Assembly: GCF_003148495.1 (NCBI RefSeq)
Contig: NZ_QGGH01000005.1
Coordinates: forward strand, 353,092-417,091
Direction: 5' to 3'
Source of the DNA: Mesorhizobium loti
GTDB taxonomy: Bacteria; Pseudomonadota; Alphaproteobacteria; Rhizobiales; Rhizobiaceae
Length of the DNA: 64,000 nucleotides
The first letter of the stretch is position 1, and every line of letters begins with the position of its first letter. Below the pieces are notes generated by a model. It searched no databases. It saw only the letters and a program-made list of their open reading frames with translations, and was not told the origin of the DNA. Shown here piece by piece: positions 33,422-41,380 of the stretch. The position numbers and the translations under genes were made by a program.

Positions 33422-33601
33422 ATGGATAGCCTGAAGATACAGGACGCTTTCGAGCCCTACTATGCCGACCGCAACCGCGTTGCCGTACGCAGGGACAAGC
33501 GCTTGCCTGCCAAGACCGACGCCAGCCTGACCAAGCAGGCCGCCTTGCCTGCGAACGTCAGGCTTTCCGACAACAAACCCGACAGCACGACGGAGCACTG
33601 A
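33422..33601 (+). CDS. Small hypothetical protein with strong ribosome binding site
   Basis: A 59-residue frame starting MDSLKIQDAFEPYYADRNR and ending DNKPDSTTEH. GAGGAGGACAGG immediately precedes the ATG, one of the best ribosome binding sites in the window. The product is soluble, basic in the middle (VAVRRDKRLPAKTD) and without cysteines or membrane segments. It is divergent from rsmI by 130 bp. No family is recognised. Composition is similar to neighbouring genes. Confidence 0.55.
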   Translation: MDSLKIQDAFEPYYADRNRVAVRRDKRLPAKTDASLTKQAALPANVRLSDNKPDSTTEH

Positions 33602-33674
33602 CCGGACGATGCCCAATCGCTTCGATATCTTCATCACCCGTCTTGAAACAAAAAGCGCCCGCAACGGCGTGCCG

Positions 33675-33797
33675 CTACATCAGATAGGCGACCAGCACCG
33701 CGCCCGCCGCGATAAGGGCGACGCCAAGCCAGTTCGCGCCGGAGACACGCTCGCCGAGAAAGGCCGCGCCAAACACCGCGACAAGCACGACGCCTGA
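33675..33797 (-). pseudogene. 3' remnant of an EamA-family transporter gene
   Basis: About 40 codons (SGVVLVAVFGAAFLGERVSG, then ANWLGVALIAAGAVLVAYLM, stop) are nearly the same as the C-terminus of the intact EamA gene at 34445-34882. DNA identity is about 94 percent over 114 bp by eye, same orientation. The final residues differ (YLM versus YRG), so this looks like the tail of a second tandem eamA copy whose front was lost. Upstream sequence is unrelated. Confidence 0.75.
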
Positions 33798-33886
33798 CCG
33801 GATGGCCACAAAACGAAGACGCTCTGATTGAACGCGAAACGAAGACGCTGGTTGGTCGGCGAGTATGCGCGCTTGCCGTCGGTTTT

Positions 33887-34567
33887 TTGTGCCTTGCCAC
33901 CTCGGCATCCGCGGGTGATGCGCGAAACAATGAGATGTTTCCCATACGCGACCCCCAGAGGGCCGCGCCGCAATCCGCACAGGCCGGCTCTTCATCAGCC
34001 TCCCCACGAACGATCAAATTCAGGGCCACAATGGCCAGTGGCCTCTTTGGCAAGACACTTTCGCTCCGAGGGATGCTGGCCGGCGAGACCGAAGAACGCG
34101 AACTCGCAAGAATTCGCTACCCGGCGCTCAACCAGCCCATTTCCAGCCATGACTGGATAATCATCGAAAATATTTCAGCCGCCTATCTGCAGCTGGACAT
34201 CGATCCGCAATTCGCGATGCCCGGCATCCACTTGCATATGCGTTCGGACGATCCAGCCACTTCGCACTACATGTTTCATAGGGTTGGCGACCAATGGATA
34301 CAGGCGCCGCAGGATACAAAGATCGACGTGTTTTCCTATGCAGGCTGTGGCCGCACGCAGCAATCCTGGGAGGATGGCGGCGATTTTCACCATCAGGATT
34401 TCTTCTTCGAAGTCGAATCGAGTTCGGATTGCGGAGTGGCTGAGCTATCCCCGATAGGCGACCAGCACCGCGCCCGCCGCGATAAGGGCGACGCCAAGCC
34501 AGTTCGCGCCGGTGAGTCGCTCGCCGAGAAAGACCGCGCCAAACACCGCCACAAGCACGACGCTTAG
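33887..34567 (+). CDS. Hypothetical secreted-type protein with unresolved start
   Basis: The frame encodes a signal-peptide-like stretch (RRVCALAVGFLCLATSASA) whose first half lies upstream of the TTG at 33887. No ATG, GTG or TTG serves that frame between 33794 and 33887. The mature part contains SLFGKTLSLRG-like sequence (GLFGKTLSLRGMLAGETEER), HDWIIIENISAAYLQLDID, FAMPGIHLHMRSDD and DVFSYAGCGRTQQSWEDGG, matching nothing I recognise. The last 40 codons are antisense to eamA, so both ends look disturbed. It may be a displaced or decaying gene. A 26-bp tandem duplication (33811-33849) sits over the expected start. Confidence 0.4.
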   Translation: MCLATSASAGDARNNEMFPIRDPQRAAPQSAQAGSSSASPRTIKFRATMASGLFGKTLSLRGMLAGETEERELARIRYPALNQPISSHDWIIIENISAAYLQLDIDPQFAMPGIHLHMRSDDPATSHYMFHRVGDQWIQAPQDTKIDVFSYAGCGRTQQSWEDGGDFHHQDFFFEVESSSDCGVAELSPIGDQHRARRDKGDAKPVRAGESLAEKDRAKHRHKHDA

Positions 34568-34882
34568 CTTGTCGATCGGCGCCACCTGCGCCGCATTGCC
34601 GATCTTCAGGGCGCGAAAATAGCAGAGCCATGAGGCGCCTGTGGCCAGACCGGACAGGCCGAGGAAAGCCCAGGTCTTTCCCGTGATCATCGCCGGCGAC
34701 TGGAACTGGCCGCTGGCGAGCAGGATCGCGCCGAGCACGATCAGGATGATGATTGTGCGGATGAAGGTGGCGAAATCGGAATTGATGTTCTCGATGCCGA
34801 CCTTGGCGAAGATCGCCGTCAGGGCCGCGAATGCAGCCGAGAGCAGCGCCCAGAATTGCCAGGAGGTGACGGTCAGGTTCAT
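34445..34882 (-). CDS. Small EamA-domain membrane transporter
   Basis: A 145-residue protein holding one EamA domain with five predicted membrane helices: FWALLSAAFAALTAIFAKVGI, FIRTIIILIVLGAILLAS, WAFLGLSGLATGASWLCYFRALKIG, LSVVLVAVFGAVFLGERLTG, WLGVALIAAGAVLVAY. Single-domain members work as dimers exporting or importing small metabolites; the substrate is unknown. A near-identical 3' end is found 770 bp away (33675-33797). Confidence 0.88.
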   Translation of the reverse strand: MNLTVTSWQFWALLSAAFAALTAIFAKVGIENINSDFATFIRTIIILIVLGAILLASGQFQSPAMITGKTWAFLGLSGLATGASWLCYFRALKIGNAAQVAPIDKLSVVLVAVFGAVFLGERLTGANWLGVALIAAGAVLVAYRG

Positions 34883-34907
34883 GCGGGTGGCCTTCGCGGA
34901 TGACGTC

Positions 34908-35231
34908 TCAACCGAGATACTGTGAAACGCGTGCCTTCAGAAGGCTGATCAGCTCCAGATCCATGAATTCATAGTTATCAGGTATATCGAGGCAGATGAC
35001 CCGGGCCTTCTTCAGGCTGGCCTTGAATTTCTTCTGCAGTTTGGTGCGGTGCACCTTTTCCATGACGAAGATGATGTCGGCCCAAGCGACCAAATCATGC
35101 GTCAGCGGCGTGTCGGCATCATGGTTTGTTCCGGCCGATGCGACCTCGATGTCGCGGCGGGTTGAAAACACCTGCTCGGCGGTCGGGCTGCGCAAACGGT
35201 TCTGGCTGCAAACGAAGAGGACGGTTTTCAA
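34908..35231 (-). CDS. Low-molecular-weight phosphotyrosine phosphatase-like protein
   Basis: A 107-residue protein. KTVLFVCSQNRLRSPTAEQVF contains the CX5R(S) phosphate loop with catalytic Cys 9 and Arg 15, and the C-terminal part has LDIPDNYEFMD, where Asp is expected as general acid. It is shorter than classical LMW-PTPs (about 150), matching a small bacterial subfamily. Substrate unknown. It lies 4 bp downstream of hemW's stop-side neighbour on the same strand, so co-transcription with hemW is likely. Confidence 0.85.
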   Translation of the reverse strand: MKTVLFVCSQNRLRSPTAEQVFSTRRDIEVASAGTNHDADTPLTHDLVAWADIIFVMEKVHRTKLQKKFKASLKKARVICLDIPDNYEFMDLELISLLKARVSQYLG

Positions 35232-35235
35232 GGGG

Positions 35236-36399
35236 TTAGCGCGCCAGATCGGCCACCACGGCGTCGAGCACGATCATGCCGGCCGGCGTGGCGCGGAGCC
35301 GGGCATTGCCGATCGGTGCCACCAGACCCTCGCCCTGCAGCATCGACAGCCGTGCGCTCGACAGGCCGCGTCCTGAGAACGCCTCGTAGCGGGAGAGGTC
35401 GATGCCCTCGGCCAGCCGCAGGCCCATCAGCAGGAACTCGTCGGCCTCTTCCGAGCGCGTCAGGATCTCGCCGCCGGTGACGCCATGGCCTTTGGCCTCT
35501 ATCAGATTGGCCCAGGTTTCCGGCATCCGCTCGGCGATCGTGACCGTGCGGCGGCCATTCTCGACGAAACGGCCATGCGCGCCCGGCCCGACCCCGACAT
35601 ATTCGCCATAGCGCCAGTAGGTCAGGTTGTGCCGGCTTTCTGCGCCCGGCCTGGCGTGGTTGGAAATCTCATAGGCCGGCAGGCCATGCGCCGATGTGAT
35701 CTCCTGCGTCAGCGCATAGAGATCGGCGGCGTGGTCGTTGTCGGGGATGATGAATTTCTTCGCCGCATGCAGAGCGTGGAAGGGCGTGCCTTCCTCGATG
35801 GTCAGCTGGTAGAGCGACAGGTGGTCGGCGGCATGGCCGATCGCCTGTTCCAGCTCCGATGCCCAAGCCTCCGGCGTCTGGCCAGGCCGGGCATAGATCA
35901 GATCGAAGGACAGCCGCGGAAAGATTTCTCGCGCCAGGCCGATGGCGTGCAGGGCCTCTTCAACGTTGTGCAGCCGGCCGAGGAAGCGCAGATCCTTGTC
36001 GTTCAGCGCCTGCACGCCGAGCGAGACGCGATTGACCCCGGCTGCCCGGTAGCCGCGAAAGCGTTCGGCCTCGACCGAGGACGGATTGGCCTCGAGCGTC
36101 ACCTCGATGCCATCGGGCACCGTCCAGTTCTTCGCCACCGCGTCCAGAACCCTGGCCACCGTTTCCGGCTTCATCAGCGACGGCGTGCCGCCGCCGAGAA
36201 AAATGCTGGTCACCTCGCGCGGCCCGGTGCGCTCGCGCATCGTCGCCAACTCGGCCTCGAAGGCACTGGCGAAGCGGTCCTGGTCGACTGGCTGGTGGCG
36301 GACATGGCTGTTGAAGTCGCAATAGGGGCATTTGGCTGCGCAGAACGGCCAATGGACATAGACGCCGAAGCCGGGCGTCCGGTCGAGCAGCATGCTCAT
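35236..36399 (-). CDS. hemW: Radical SAM heme chaperone HemW (HemN-like)
   Basis: A 387-residue radical SAM protein. YVHWPFCAAKCPYCDFNSH carries the CxxxCxxC cluster motif; IFLGGGTPSLMKP, GIEVTLEANPSSVE, GVNRVSLGVQALND and YEISNHARPGAESRHNLTYWRYGEYVGVGPGAHG are successive HemN/HemW segments. HemW inserts heme into respiratory enzymes and, unlike HemN, is not an oxidase. Its ATG overlaps the rdgB stop (ATGA). It is part of rph-VOC-rdgB-hemW. Confidence 0.95.
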   Translation of the reverse strand: MSMLLDRTPGFGVYVHWPFCAAKCPYCDFNSHVRHQPVDQDRFASAFEAELATMRERTGPREVTSIFLGGGTPSLMKPETVARVLDAVAKNWTVPDGIEVTLEANPSSVEAERFRGYRAAGVNRVSLGVQALNDKDLRFLGRLHNVEEALHAIGLAREIFPRLSFDLIYARPGQTPEAWASELEQAIGHAADHLSLYQLTIEEGTPFHALHAAKKFIIPDNDHAADLYALTQEITSAHGLPAYEISNHARPGAESRHNLTYWRYGEYVGVGPGAHGRFVENGRRTVTIAERMPETWANLIEAKGHGVTGGEILTRSEEADEFLLMGLRLAEGIDLSRYEAFSGRGLSSARLSMLQGEGLVAPIGNARLRATPAGMIVLDAVVADLAR

Positions 36400-37043
36400 G
36401 CCGAGCCCAATCTCGCTTTGGCGAATTTCTGGAAAGCGCGGGCGCGGTGCGACAGCGCCGTCGGCTGGCCGGGCTTCCAGCCGTGTTTTTCCTCAGCGCT
36501 CATCTCGCCGAAGGTTTTTTCGAAGCCATCGGGCAGGAACACCGGATCATAGCCGAAGCCGAGCTCGCCGCGTGGCGGCCAGACCAGCGTGCCTTCGGCC
36601 TCGCCGCGATAGTATTCCGCCTCGCCGTCGGGGAACGCCAGGCAGATGACGGCGACGAAGCGGCCTTTGCGCTGTTGTGGCAAGGCCGCGCCGACTTCCT
36701 GCAACGCCACTTCGGTGCGTTGCATGGCCATGCCGAAATCGCGCGAGCCGTCGGGGGTTTCGGCCCAGTTGGCGGTGTAGACGCCGGGCGCGCCGTCGAG
36801 CGCGTCGACGCACAGGCCGGAATCGTCCGACAGCGCCGGCAGGCCGGTCGCCTGGGCTGCGGCGAGCGCCTTGATGTAGGCGTTCTCCTCGAAGGTGGTG
36901 CCGGTCTCATCCGGCTCCGGCAGGCCATACTCCTTGGCCGACTTGGCTTCGAAGCCGAACGGCCCCATCAGGTCGGCGAATTCGCGCAGCTTGCCGGCAT
37001 TGTGGCTGGCGACAACGATCTTCTTGCCATCAAGAGAATGCAT
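36396..37043 (-). CDS. rdgB: XTP/dITP diphosphatase
   Basis: A 215-residue Ham1-family pyrophosphatase that removes ITP, dITP and XTP from the nucleotide pool. KIVVASHNAGKLREFADLM is the conserved N-terminus, PALSDDSGLCVDALDGAPGVYTANWA the metal site, and GFGYDPVFLPDGFEKTFGEMSAEEKHGW-like sequence the base-recognition region. The start at 37043 overlaps the stop of the VOC gene by one base (TGATG). The longer frame to 37130 overlaps the VOC gene and is not used. Confidence 0.96.
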   Translation of the reverse strand: MHSLDGKKIVVASHNAGKLREFADLMGPFGFEAKSAKEYGLPEPDETGTTFEENAYIKALAAAQATGLPALSDDSGLCVDALDGAPGVYTANWAETPDGSRDFGMAMQRTEVALQEVGAALPQQRKGRFVAVICLAFPDGEAEYYRGEAEGTLVWPPRGELGFGYDPVFLPDGFEKTFGEMSAEEKHGWKPGQPTALSHRARAFQKFAKARLGSA

Positions 37044-37453
37044 CAAAGGCCCCAGATTCGTGGCTCGGCAAATTCGATCGAATTGCCCGAGGGGTCGCGT
37101 ATATAGATCGAATGGCCGCCTTGCGGCCACTCGAATTCGCTTTCAATGGGGATCTTCTTCACCTCCAGATGAGCTTTCCAGCGCACGATTTCGTCGGCGG
37201 TCGCCGCAAAGCACAGATGACCCTCGCCGACAGCGCCGTGCGGCGGGACCGGCAGCCTGGCGTCGGGGGCCGGCGGCACCTTCGTCGCCTCGGCATTGAA
37301 GACGAGCAGCACGCCCGGTCCGCAGCGGAAGAAGAGGTGCCTGCCGTCAACCTTGCCGAGCAGGTCGAGCCCGAGGACGCCGACATAGAATTCTTCCGCC
37401 GCCGCCAGATCGGTGACGTAGAGGGCAGATTCCAGGATGGCGGAGGGGGTCAC
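37043..37453 (-). CDS. VOC-superfamily (glyoxalase/bleomycin-resistance) protein
   Basis: A 136-residue single VOC domain: LYVTDLAAAEEFYVGVLGL at the start, LFFRCGPGVLLVFN in the middle, then GHLCFAATADEIVRWKAHL and HSIYIRDPSGNSIEFAEP at the end, where the His/Glu metal ligands are expected. Reaction unknown. It lies 10 bp after rph and overlaps rdgB, so it is translated from the same message. Confidence 0.88.
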   Translation of the reverse strand: MTPSAILESALYVTDLAAAEEFYVGVLGLDLLGKVDGRHLFFRCGPGVLLVFNAEATKVPPAPDARLPVPPHGAVGEGHLCFAATADEIVRWKAHLEVKKIPIESEFEWPQGGHSIYIRDPSGNSIEFAEPRIWGL

Positions 37454-37463
37454 CAGAAAACCG

Positions 37464-38180
37464 TCAAGCCACTGCCATCTGCTGCAGGCTGACCAGGCGC
37501 TGGATGCCTTTCTTGGCCAGGCCCATCAATTCCGCGAACTGATCTTCGGAGAAAGGCTCGCCCTCGGCGGTGCCCTGGATCTCGACGATGCCACCCTTGC
37601 CGGTCATGACGAAATTGGCGTCGGTGCCGGCCGAGGAATCCTCGATATAGTCGAGGTCGATGACCGGCTGGCCATCATGGATGCCGCAGGAGATCGCCGC
37701 GACATGGTCCTTCAGCACCTTGGCGACACTGGCCATCTGGCGCGCTTCCATCCAGCGCAGGCAGTCATACAGCGCCACCCAGCCGCCGGTGATCGAGGCG
37801 GTGCGGGTGCCGCCATCGGCCTGGATGACGTCGCAGTCGACGGTGATCTGCTGCTCGCCCAGCGCCTGCAGGTCGACCACGGCGCGCAAGGAGCGGCCGA
37901 TCAGCCGCTGGATTTCCAGCGTGCGGCCGCCCTGCTTGCCGGCCGAAGCCTCGCGGCGCATGCGCTCGCCGGTCGAGCGCGGCAGCATGCCGTATTCCGC
38001 CGTCACCCAGCCCTTGCCGGAATTGCGCATCCAGCCTGGCACTTTTTCCTCGAGGCTGGCCGTGCACAGGACATGCGTGTCGCCGAACTTCACCAGGCAT
38101 GAGCCTTCGGCATGCTTGGAGACGCCGCGCTCGAAGGAGATGGCGCGCATTTCGTCGAATTGGCGTTTGGAAGGGCGCAT
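37464..38180 (-). CDS. rph: Ribonuclease PH
   Basis: A 238-residue phosphorolytic 3'-5' exoribonuclease that matures tRNA 3' ends. RPSKRQFDEMRAISFERGVSKHAEGSCLVKFGDTHVLCTAS is the classic N-terminus, GWVTAEYGMLPRSTGER the phosphate/RNA-binding loop, and VDCDVIQADGGTRTASITGG the catalytic Asp region. The length is normal, unlike the truncated E. coli K-12 allele. It is divergent from hrcA, as is common in rhizobia. Confidence 0.97.
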   Translation of the reverse strand: MRPSKRQFDEMRAISFERGVSKHAEGSCLVKFGDTHVLCTASLEEKVPGWMRNSGKGWVTAEYGMLPRSTGERMRREASAGKQGGRTLEIQRLIGRSLRAVVDLQALGEQQITVDCDVIQADGGTRTASITGGWVALYDCLRWMEARQMASVAKVLKDHVAAISCGIHDGQPVIDLDYIEDSSAGTDANFVMTGKGGIVEIQGTAEGEPFSEDQFAELMGLAKKGIQRLVSLQQMAVA

Positions 38181-38258
38181 TCAGGCTGCTTTCTTGTCAT
38201 TTTTCGGAATCTTGGCCGGCTTGTAACCGCATGGGACGCGTGGCGCAAAGGAAAATGG

Positions 38259-38307
38259 CCGGGTCATCTGACACAGACACCGGGTGATCTCACAAAGACA
38301 CCGGGTT
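38259..38307. repeat. 21-bp tandem repeat in the rph-hrcA intergenic region
   Basis: Two adjacent 21-bp units, 38259-38279 and 38280-38300, agree at 18 of 21 bases, and a third begins with CCGGGTT. Two of the differences turn GTCATCTGAC into GTGATCTCAC, so complementary bases swap symmetrically. The block lies between the two divergent starts and might influence either promoter or be a mobile-element scar. Confidence 0.7.
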
Positions 38308-38356
38308 GCGCGGGCCGCGGCGAAGTCTATATCTTGGGCCGGAGGTTTTTGGCCGT

Positions 38357-39439
38357 ATGACCAAGGCAGTCGATCCGAGTTCGCAGTCGCCCGCGCTTCA
38401 GTCGCTCGACATGCGTTCCCGCGACATCTTCCGGCGCATCGTCGATTCCTATCTCAGGGACGGTGAACCCGTGGGATCACGCAGCCTGTCGCGCATCCTG
38501 CCGTCCTCGCTGTCGCCGGCGACCGTCCGTAATGTGATGAGCGACCTCGAGCATCTCGGCCTGATCTACGCGCCGCACATCTCGGCCGGCCGGCTGCCGA
38601 CGCAGGCCGGCCTGCGTTTCTTCGTCGACGCCTTCATGGAGCTTGGCGACCTTTCCGACGAGGAGCGCCGCGCCATCGAGGCACAGGTGCGGGCGTCGGG
38701 CTCCGGCGCGACGCTGGAGCACATGCTGACCGAGGCCAGCCAGATGTTGTCGGGCATGTCGCGCGGCGCCGGCCTGGTGCTGGCCGCCAAGAACGAGGTG
38801 GCGCTGAAGCACATCGAATTCATCCAGCTTGAGCCGACCAAGGCACTGGCGGTGCTGGTGTCGCAGAACGGCGACGTCGAAAACCGCGTCGTCGAACTGC
38901 CCGTCGGCATCACCGTCTCGCAATTGCACGAGGCCTCGAATTTCCTCAACGCCCATATCCGCGGCCGCACGCTGGCCGAGGCGCGGATCGAGATCGCCCG
39001 CATCAAGGAAGAGACCAGGGCTGCACTCGATACGCTGTCGCAGGACCTGGTCGAGAAGGGGCTGGCGGTGTGGGCCGGCGCCGACAGCGGCCTGCCGGCG
39101 CGACTCATCGTGCGCGGCCGCGCCAATCTGCTGGAAAACGTCACTGCCCAGGCCGACATCGAATTGTTGCGGCATCTGTTCGAGGACATGGAGACGCAGG
39201 ACGGGCTGATCCAGCTGCTCGACCTCGCCGAGCAGGGCTCGGGCGTGCGCATCTTCATCGGCTCGGAAAACAAGCTGTTTTCGCTGTCGGGCTCGTCGCT
39301 GGTGGTAGCCCCCTATCGCGACAAGGATGCCCGCGTCGTCGGCGCGCTCGGCGTCATCGGTCCAACCCGGCTGAATTACGCGCGCATCGTGCCGATGGTG
39401 GATTACACCGCGCAGCTGATATCCCGCATGCTCCGTTGA
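38357..39439 (+). CDS. hrcA: Heat-inducible transcription repressor HrcA
   Basis: A 360-residue repressor of groESL-type heat shock genes that binds CIRCE elements. RDIFRRIVDSYLRDGEPVGSRSLSRILPSSLSPATVRNVMSDLEHLGLI is the N-terminal winged helix, with APHISAGRLPTQAGLRFFVD following. The C-terminal dimer domain ends VGALGVIGPTRLNYARIVPMVDYTAQLIS. The ATG at 38357 has GGAGG upstream; the longer frame lacks support. No CIRCE inverted repeat was seen in its own upstream region. Confidence 0.96.
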   Translation: MTKAVDPSSQSPALQSLDMRSRDIFRRIVDSYLRDGEPVGSRSLSRILPSSLSPATVRNVMSDLEHLGLIYAPHISAGRLPTQAGLRFFVDAFMELGDLSDEERRAIEAQVRASGSGATLEHMLTEASQMLSGMSRGAGLVLAAKNEVALKHIEFIQLEPTKALAVLVSQNGDVENRVVELPVGITVSQLHEASNFLNAHIRGRTLAEARIEIARIKEETRAALDTLSQDLVEKGLAVWAGADSGLPARLIVRGRANLLENVTAQADIELLRHLFEDMETQDGLIQLLDLAEQGSGVRIFIGSENKLFSLSGSSLVVAPYRDKDARVVGALGVIGPTRLNYARIVPMVDYTAQLISRMLR

Positions 39440-39463
39440 GCTGATCTAACCGAGGAGACGACG

Positions 39464-39661
39464 ATGGCGCTCGAAGAATTCAAGGCCCGGATCAGCCTGC
39501 TGCTGGAGGAGATGGTCAACCAGCCGGAAGACCAGCACGAAATCCAGGAACAGTTGCGCGAAAAGCTGCGGGAAATGCGCGCCATGGGCCTGCCGCTGCC
39601 GGCCGACCTCGTCGAGCTGGAAAAACGCCTCGACGACGATTTCTACGCTGCCGGAACCTGA
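39464..39661 (+). CDS. Small conserved-type hypothetical protein downstream of hrcA
   Basis: A 65-residue acidic, helical protein (ALEEFKARISLLLEEMVNQ, then EIQEQLREKLREMRAMGLPLPADLVELEKRLDDDF). It begins 24 bp after hrcA with GAGGAGACGACG before the ATG, so it belongs to the same operon. Heptad-like spacing suggests a coiled coil or helical hairpin. No named family is recognised. Confidence 0.75.
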   Translation: MALEEFKARISLLLEEMVNQPEDQHEIQEQLREKLREMRAMGLPLPADLVELEKRLDDDFYAAGT

Positions 39662-39759
39662 ATCCGGAGATCGGGGCCTTCCTTCAACGCATCGTGTGCC
39701 ACGGAACGATCGGCGAAGCCGCCCGTTGCTGTCTTCACGGCCAAATGTTGGAGGGCAGG

Positions 39760-41112
39760 ATGATCCGTTTCGCCGGGCTGGCTATTTCCGCCACCCTGTT
39801 TGTCACCACAACGGCATTCGCCCAGCAGGCAGACGAGCCCGTGTTGAAAGGCGCGGCCGCTTTCGGCGACTGGCGCGCCGACCGGCCGGGGGTGCGCCGC
39901 CTGATCAGGTCGAACGATCTGCCGAAGCCCTACGTCACCAAATCCGCCTCGAACAGCGCCGACCTCGCCGAAAGGCCGGCGGGCGCCAAGCCCAAGCTGC
40001 CGCAGGGCTTTTCGGCCGAGCTGATCGCGTCAGGCATCGACAATCCGCGCGTCGTGCGCGTGGCGCCGAATGGCGACCTGTTCGTCGCCGACAGCGAGGC
40101 CAACCAGGTCCGCGTCTATCGCCTGGCCGAGGGCAGCGCAAAGCCGGCGCAGGACGGCATCTTTGCCGGCAACCTCAACCAGCCCTATGGCATCGCCTTC
40201 TATCCGCCGGGCAATGATCCGCAATGGGTCTATGTCGCCAACAGCGACAGCGTCGTGCGCTTTGCCTATCGCAAGGGCGACCTGAAGGCATCAGGCGATC
40301 CGGAAACCATCATCGACAACATCCCTGCCAATCATCACTGGACGCGCGACATCGCTTTTTCGCCGGACGGCAAGACGCTTTATCTGTCGGTCGGCTCGGG
40401 ATCGAATGTCGCCGAGGATATGGGCAAGGAACCGGAGGGCGGACTCGACGCCTGGGCGAAGTCGAAGCCGCTCGGCGCCACATGGGGCTCTGAAGACGGC
40501 CGCGCCGACGTGCTGGCCTTCGATCCGGACGGCAAGAACGGACGCATCGTCGCCACCGGCCTGCGCAACTGTTCGGGCATGACCGTGCAGCCGGCGACCG
40601 GCGCGCTGTGGTGTGTCGTCAATGAGCGCGATGGGCTCGGCGACAATGTGCCGTCCGAATATGCAACAGTGGTCAAGGACGGCGCCTTCTATGGCTGGCC
40701 CTGGTACTATATCGGCAACAACGAGGATCCGCGCCGCAAGGGCGAGCGCCCCAACCTTGCCGGCAAGGCTGATATTCCCGATGTACTGATGCAGGCGCAT
40801 TCGGCGCCGCTCAACATCGCCTTCTACGACGGGAAGACCTTTCCGGCCGAATACCAAGGCGACGCCTTCGTCGCTCTGCATGGTTCATGGAACCGCGGCA
40901 ACAGGACCGGCTACAAGGTGGTGAGATTGCTGTTCAAGGATGGCAAGCCGACCGGCGAGTATGAGGATTTTATCACCGGCTTCGTCGTCTCCAGCGGCGA
41001 AGTCTGGGGTCGACCGGTCGGCGTGGCGGTGGCGAACGACGGCGCGCTGATCGTGACCGAGGACGGCAACGGCACCATATGGCGTGTCACCCATGACGAC
41101 GGTCGGTCGTAA
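39760..41112 (+). CDS. PQQ-dependent sugar dehydrogenase family protein (sorbosone dehydrogenase-like)
   Basis: A 450-residue periplasmic beta-propeller with signal peptide (MIRFAGLAISATLFVTTTAFA, then QQADEP). GFSAELIASGIDNPRVVRVAPNGDLFVADSEANQVRVYR opens the propeller. HWTRDIAFSPDGKTLYLSVGSGSN, ATGLRNCSGMTVQPATGALWCVVNERDGLGDNVPSEYATVV and FVALHGSWNRGNRTGYKVVRL are the family motifs where PQQ and calcium ligands are found. Likely oxidises an aldose or sorbosone-type sugar. The ATG at 39760 fits the signal peptide. Confidence 0.88.
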   Translation: MIRFAGLAISATLFVTTTAFAQQADEPVLKGAAAFGDWRADRPGVRRLIRSNDLPKPYVTKSASNSADLAERPAGAKPKLPQGFSAELIASGIDNPRVVRVAPNGDLFVADSEANQVRVYRLAEGSAKPAQDGIFAGNLNQPYGIAFYPPGNDPQWVYVANSDSVVRFAYRKGDLKASGDPETIIDNIPANHHWTRDIAFSPDGKTLYLSVGSGSNVAEDMGKEPEGGLDAWAKSKPLGATWGSEDGRADVLAFDPDGKNGRIVATGLRNCSGMTVQPATGALWCVVNERDGLGDNVPSEYATVVKDGAFYGWPWYYIGNNEDPRRKGERPNLAGKADIPDVLMQAHSAPLNIAFYDGKTFPAEYQGDAFVALHGSWNRGNRTGYKVVRLLFKDGKPTGEYEDFITGFVVSSGEVWGRPVGVAVANDGALIVTEDGNGTIWRVTHDDGRS

Positions 41113-41123
41113 GGACAGCGCAG

Positions 41124-41278
41124 CCCCCCTCACCCGGATTGCCAAAACCGAATTGCAAATGCAATTCGGGGCAATCCGACCTCTCCCCGAGGGGAGAGGA
41201 GTCAGCAGGCGCTGGCGCCCGTCTCTTCTCCCCCACGGGGAGAAGGTGGCCGCGAAGCGGCCGGATGAGGGGGCTTCG
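41124..41278. repeat. Composite palindromic intergenic repeat (copy 2)
   Basis: The unit starts GCCCCCCTCACCCGGATTGC and ends GCCGGATGAGGGGGCTTC, forming long imperfect outer arms. Inside are CCCGAGGGGAGAG and TCTTCTCCCCCACGGGGAGAA hairpins plus GGCCGCGAAGCGGCC. It lies between the sugar dehydrogenase and LysE genes and matches the element type at 7017 and 54101. Confidence 0.75.
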
Positions 41279-41380
41279 TAAGGCGAGGCCCCCGATATCT
41301 GGTGCAATAGAATCCGACTCCAGCGAATTCAATCTTGGCCGGTCCCATGCGATAAAGCGCTCTCATCTGAGACCACAACC

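Noticed and set aside
33609..33797. 62-codon plus-strand frame (MPNRFDIFITRLETKS...)
   Set aside because: Its second half is antisense to the eamA remnant, so it arises from the duplicated transporter tail and not from an independent gene.
38181..38356. Search for a CIRCE element upstream of hrcA
   Set aside because: No TTAGCACTC-N9-GAGTGCTAA inverted repeat is present; only the 21-bp tandem repeat was found.
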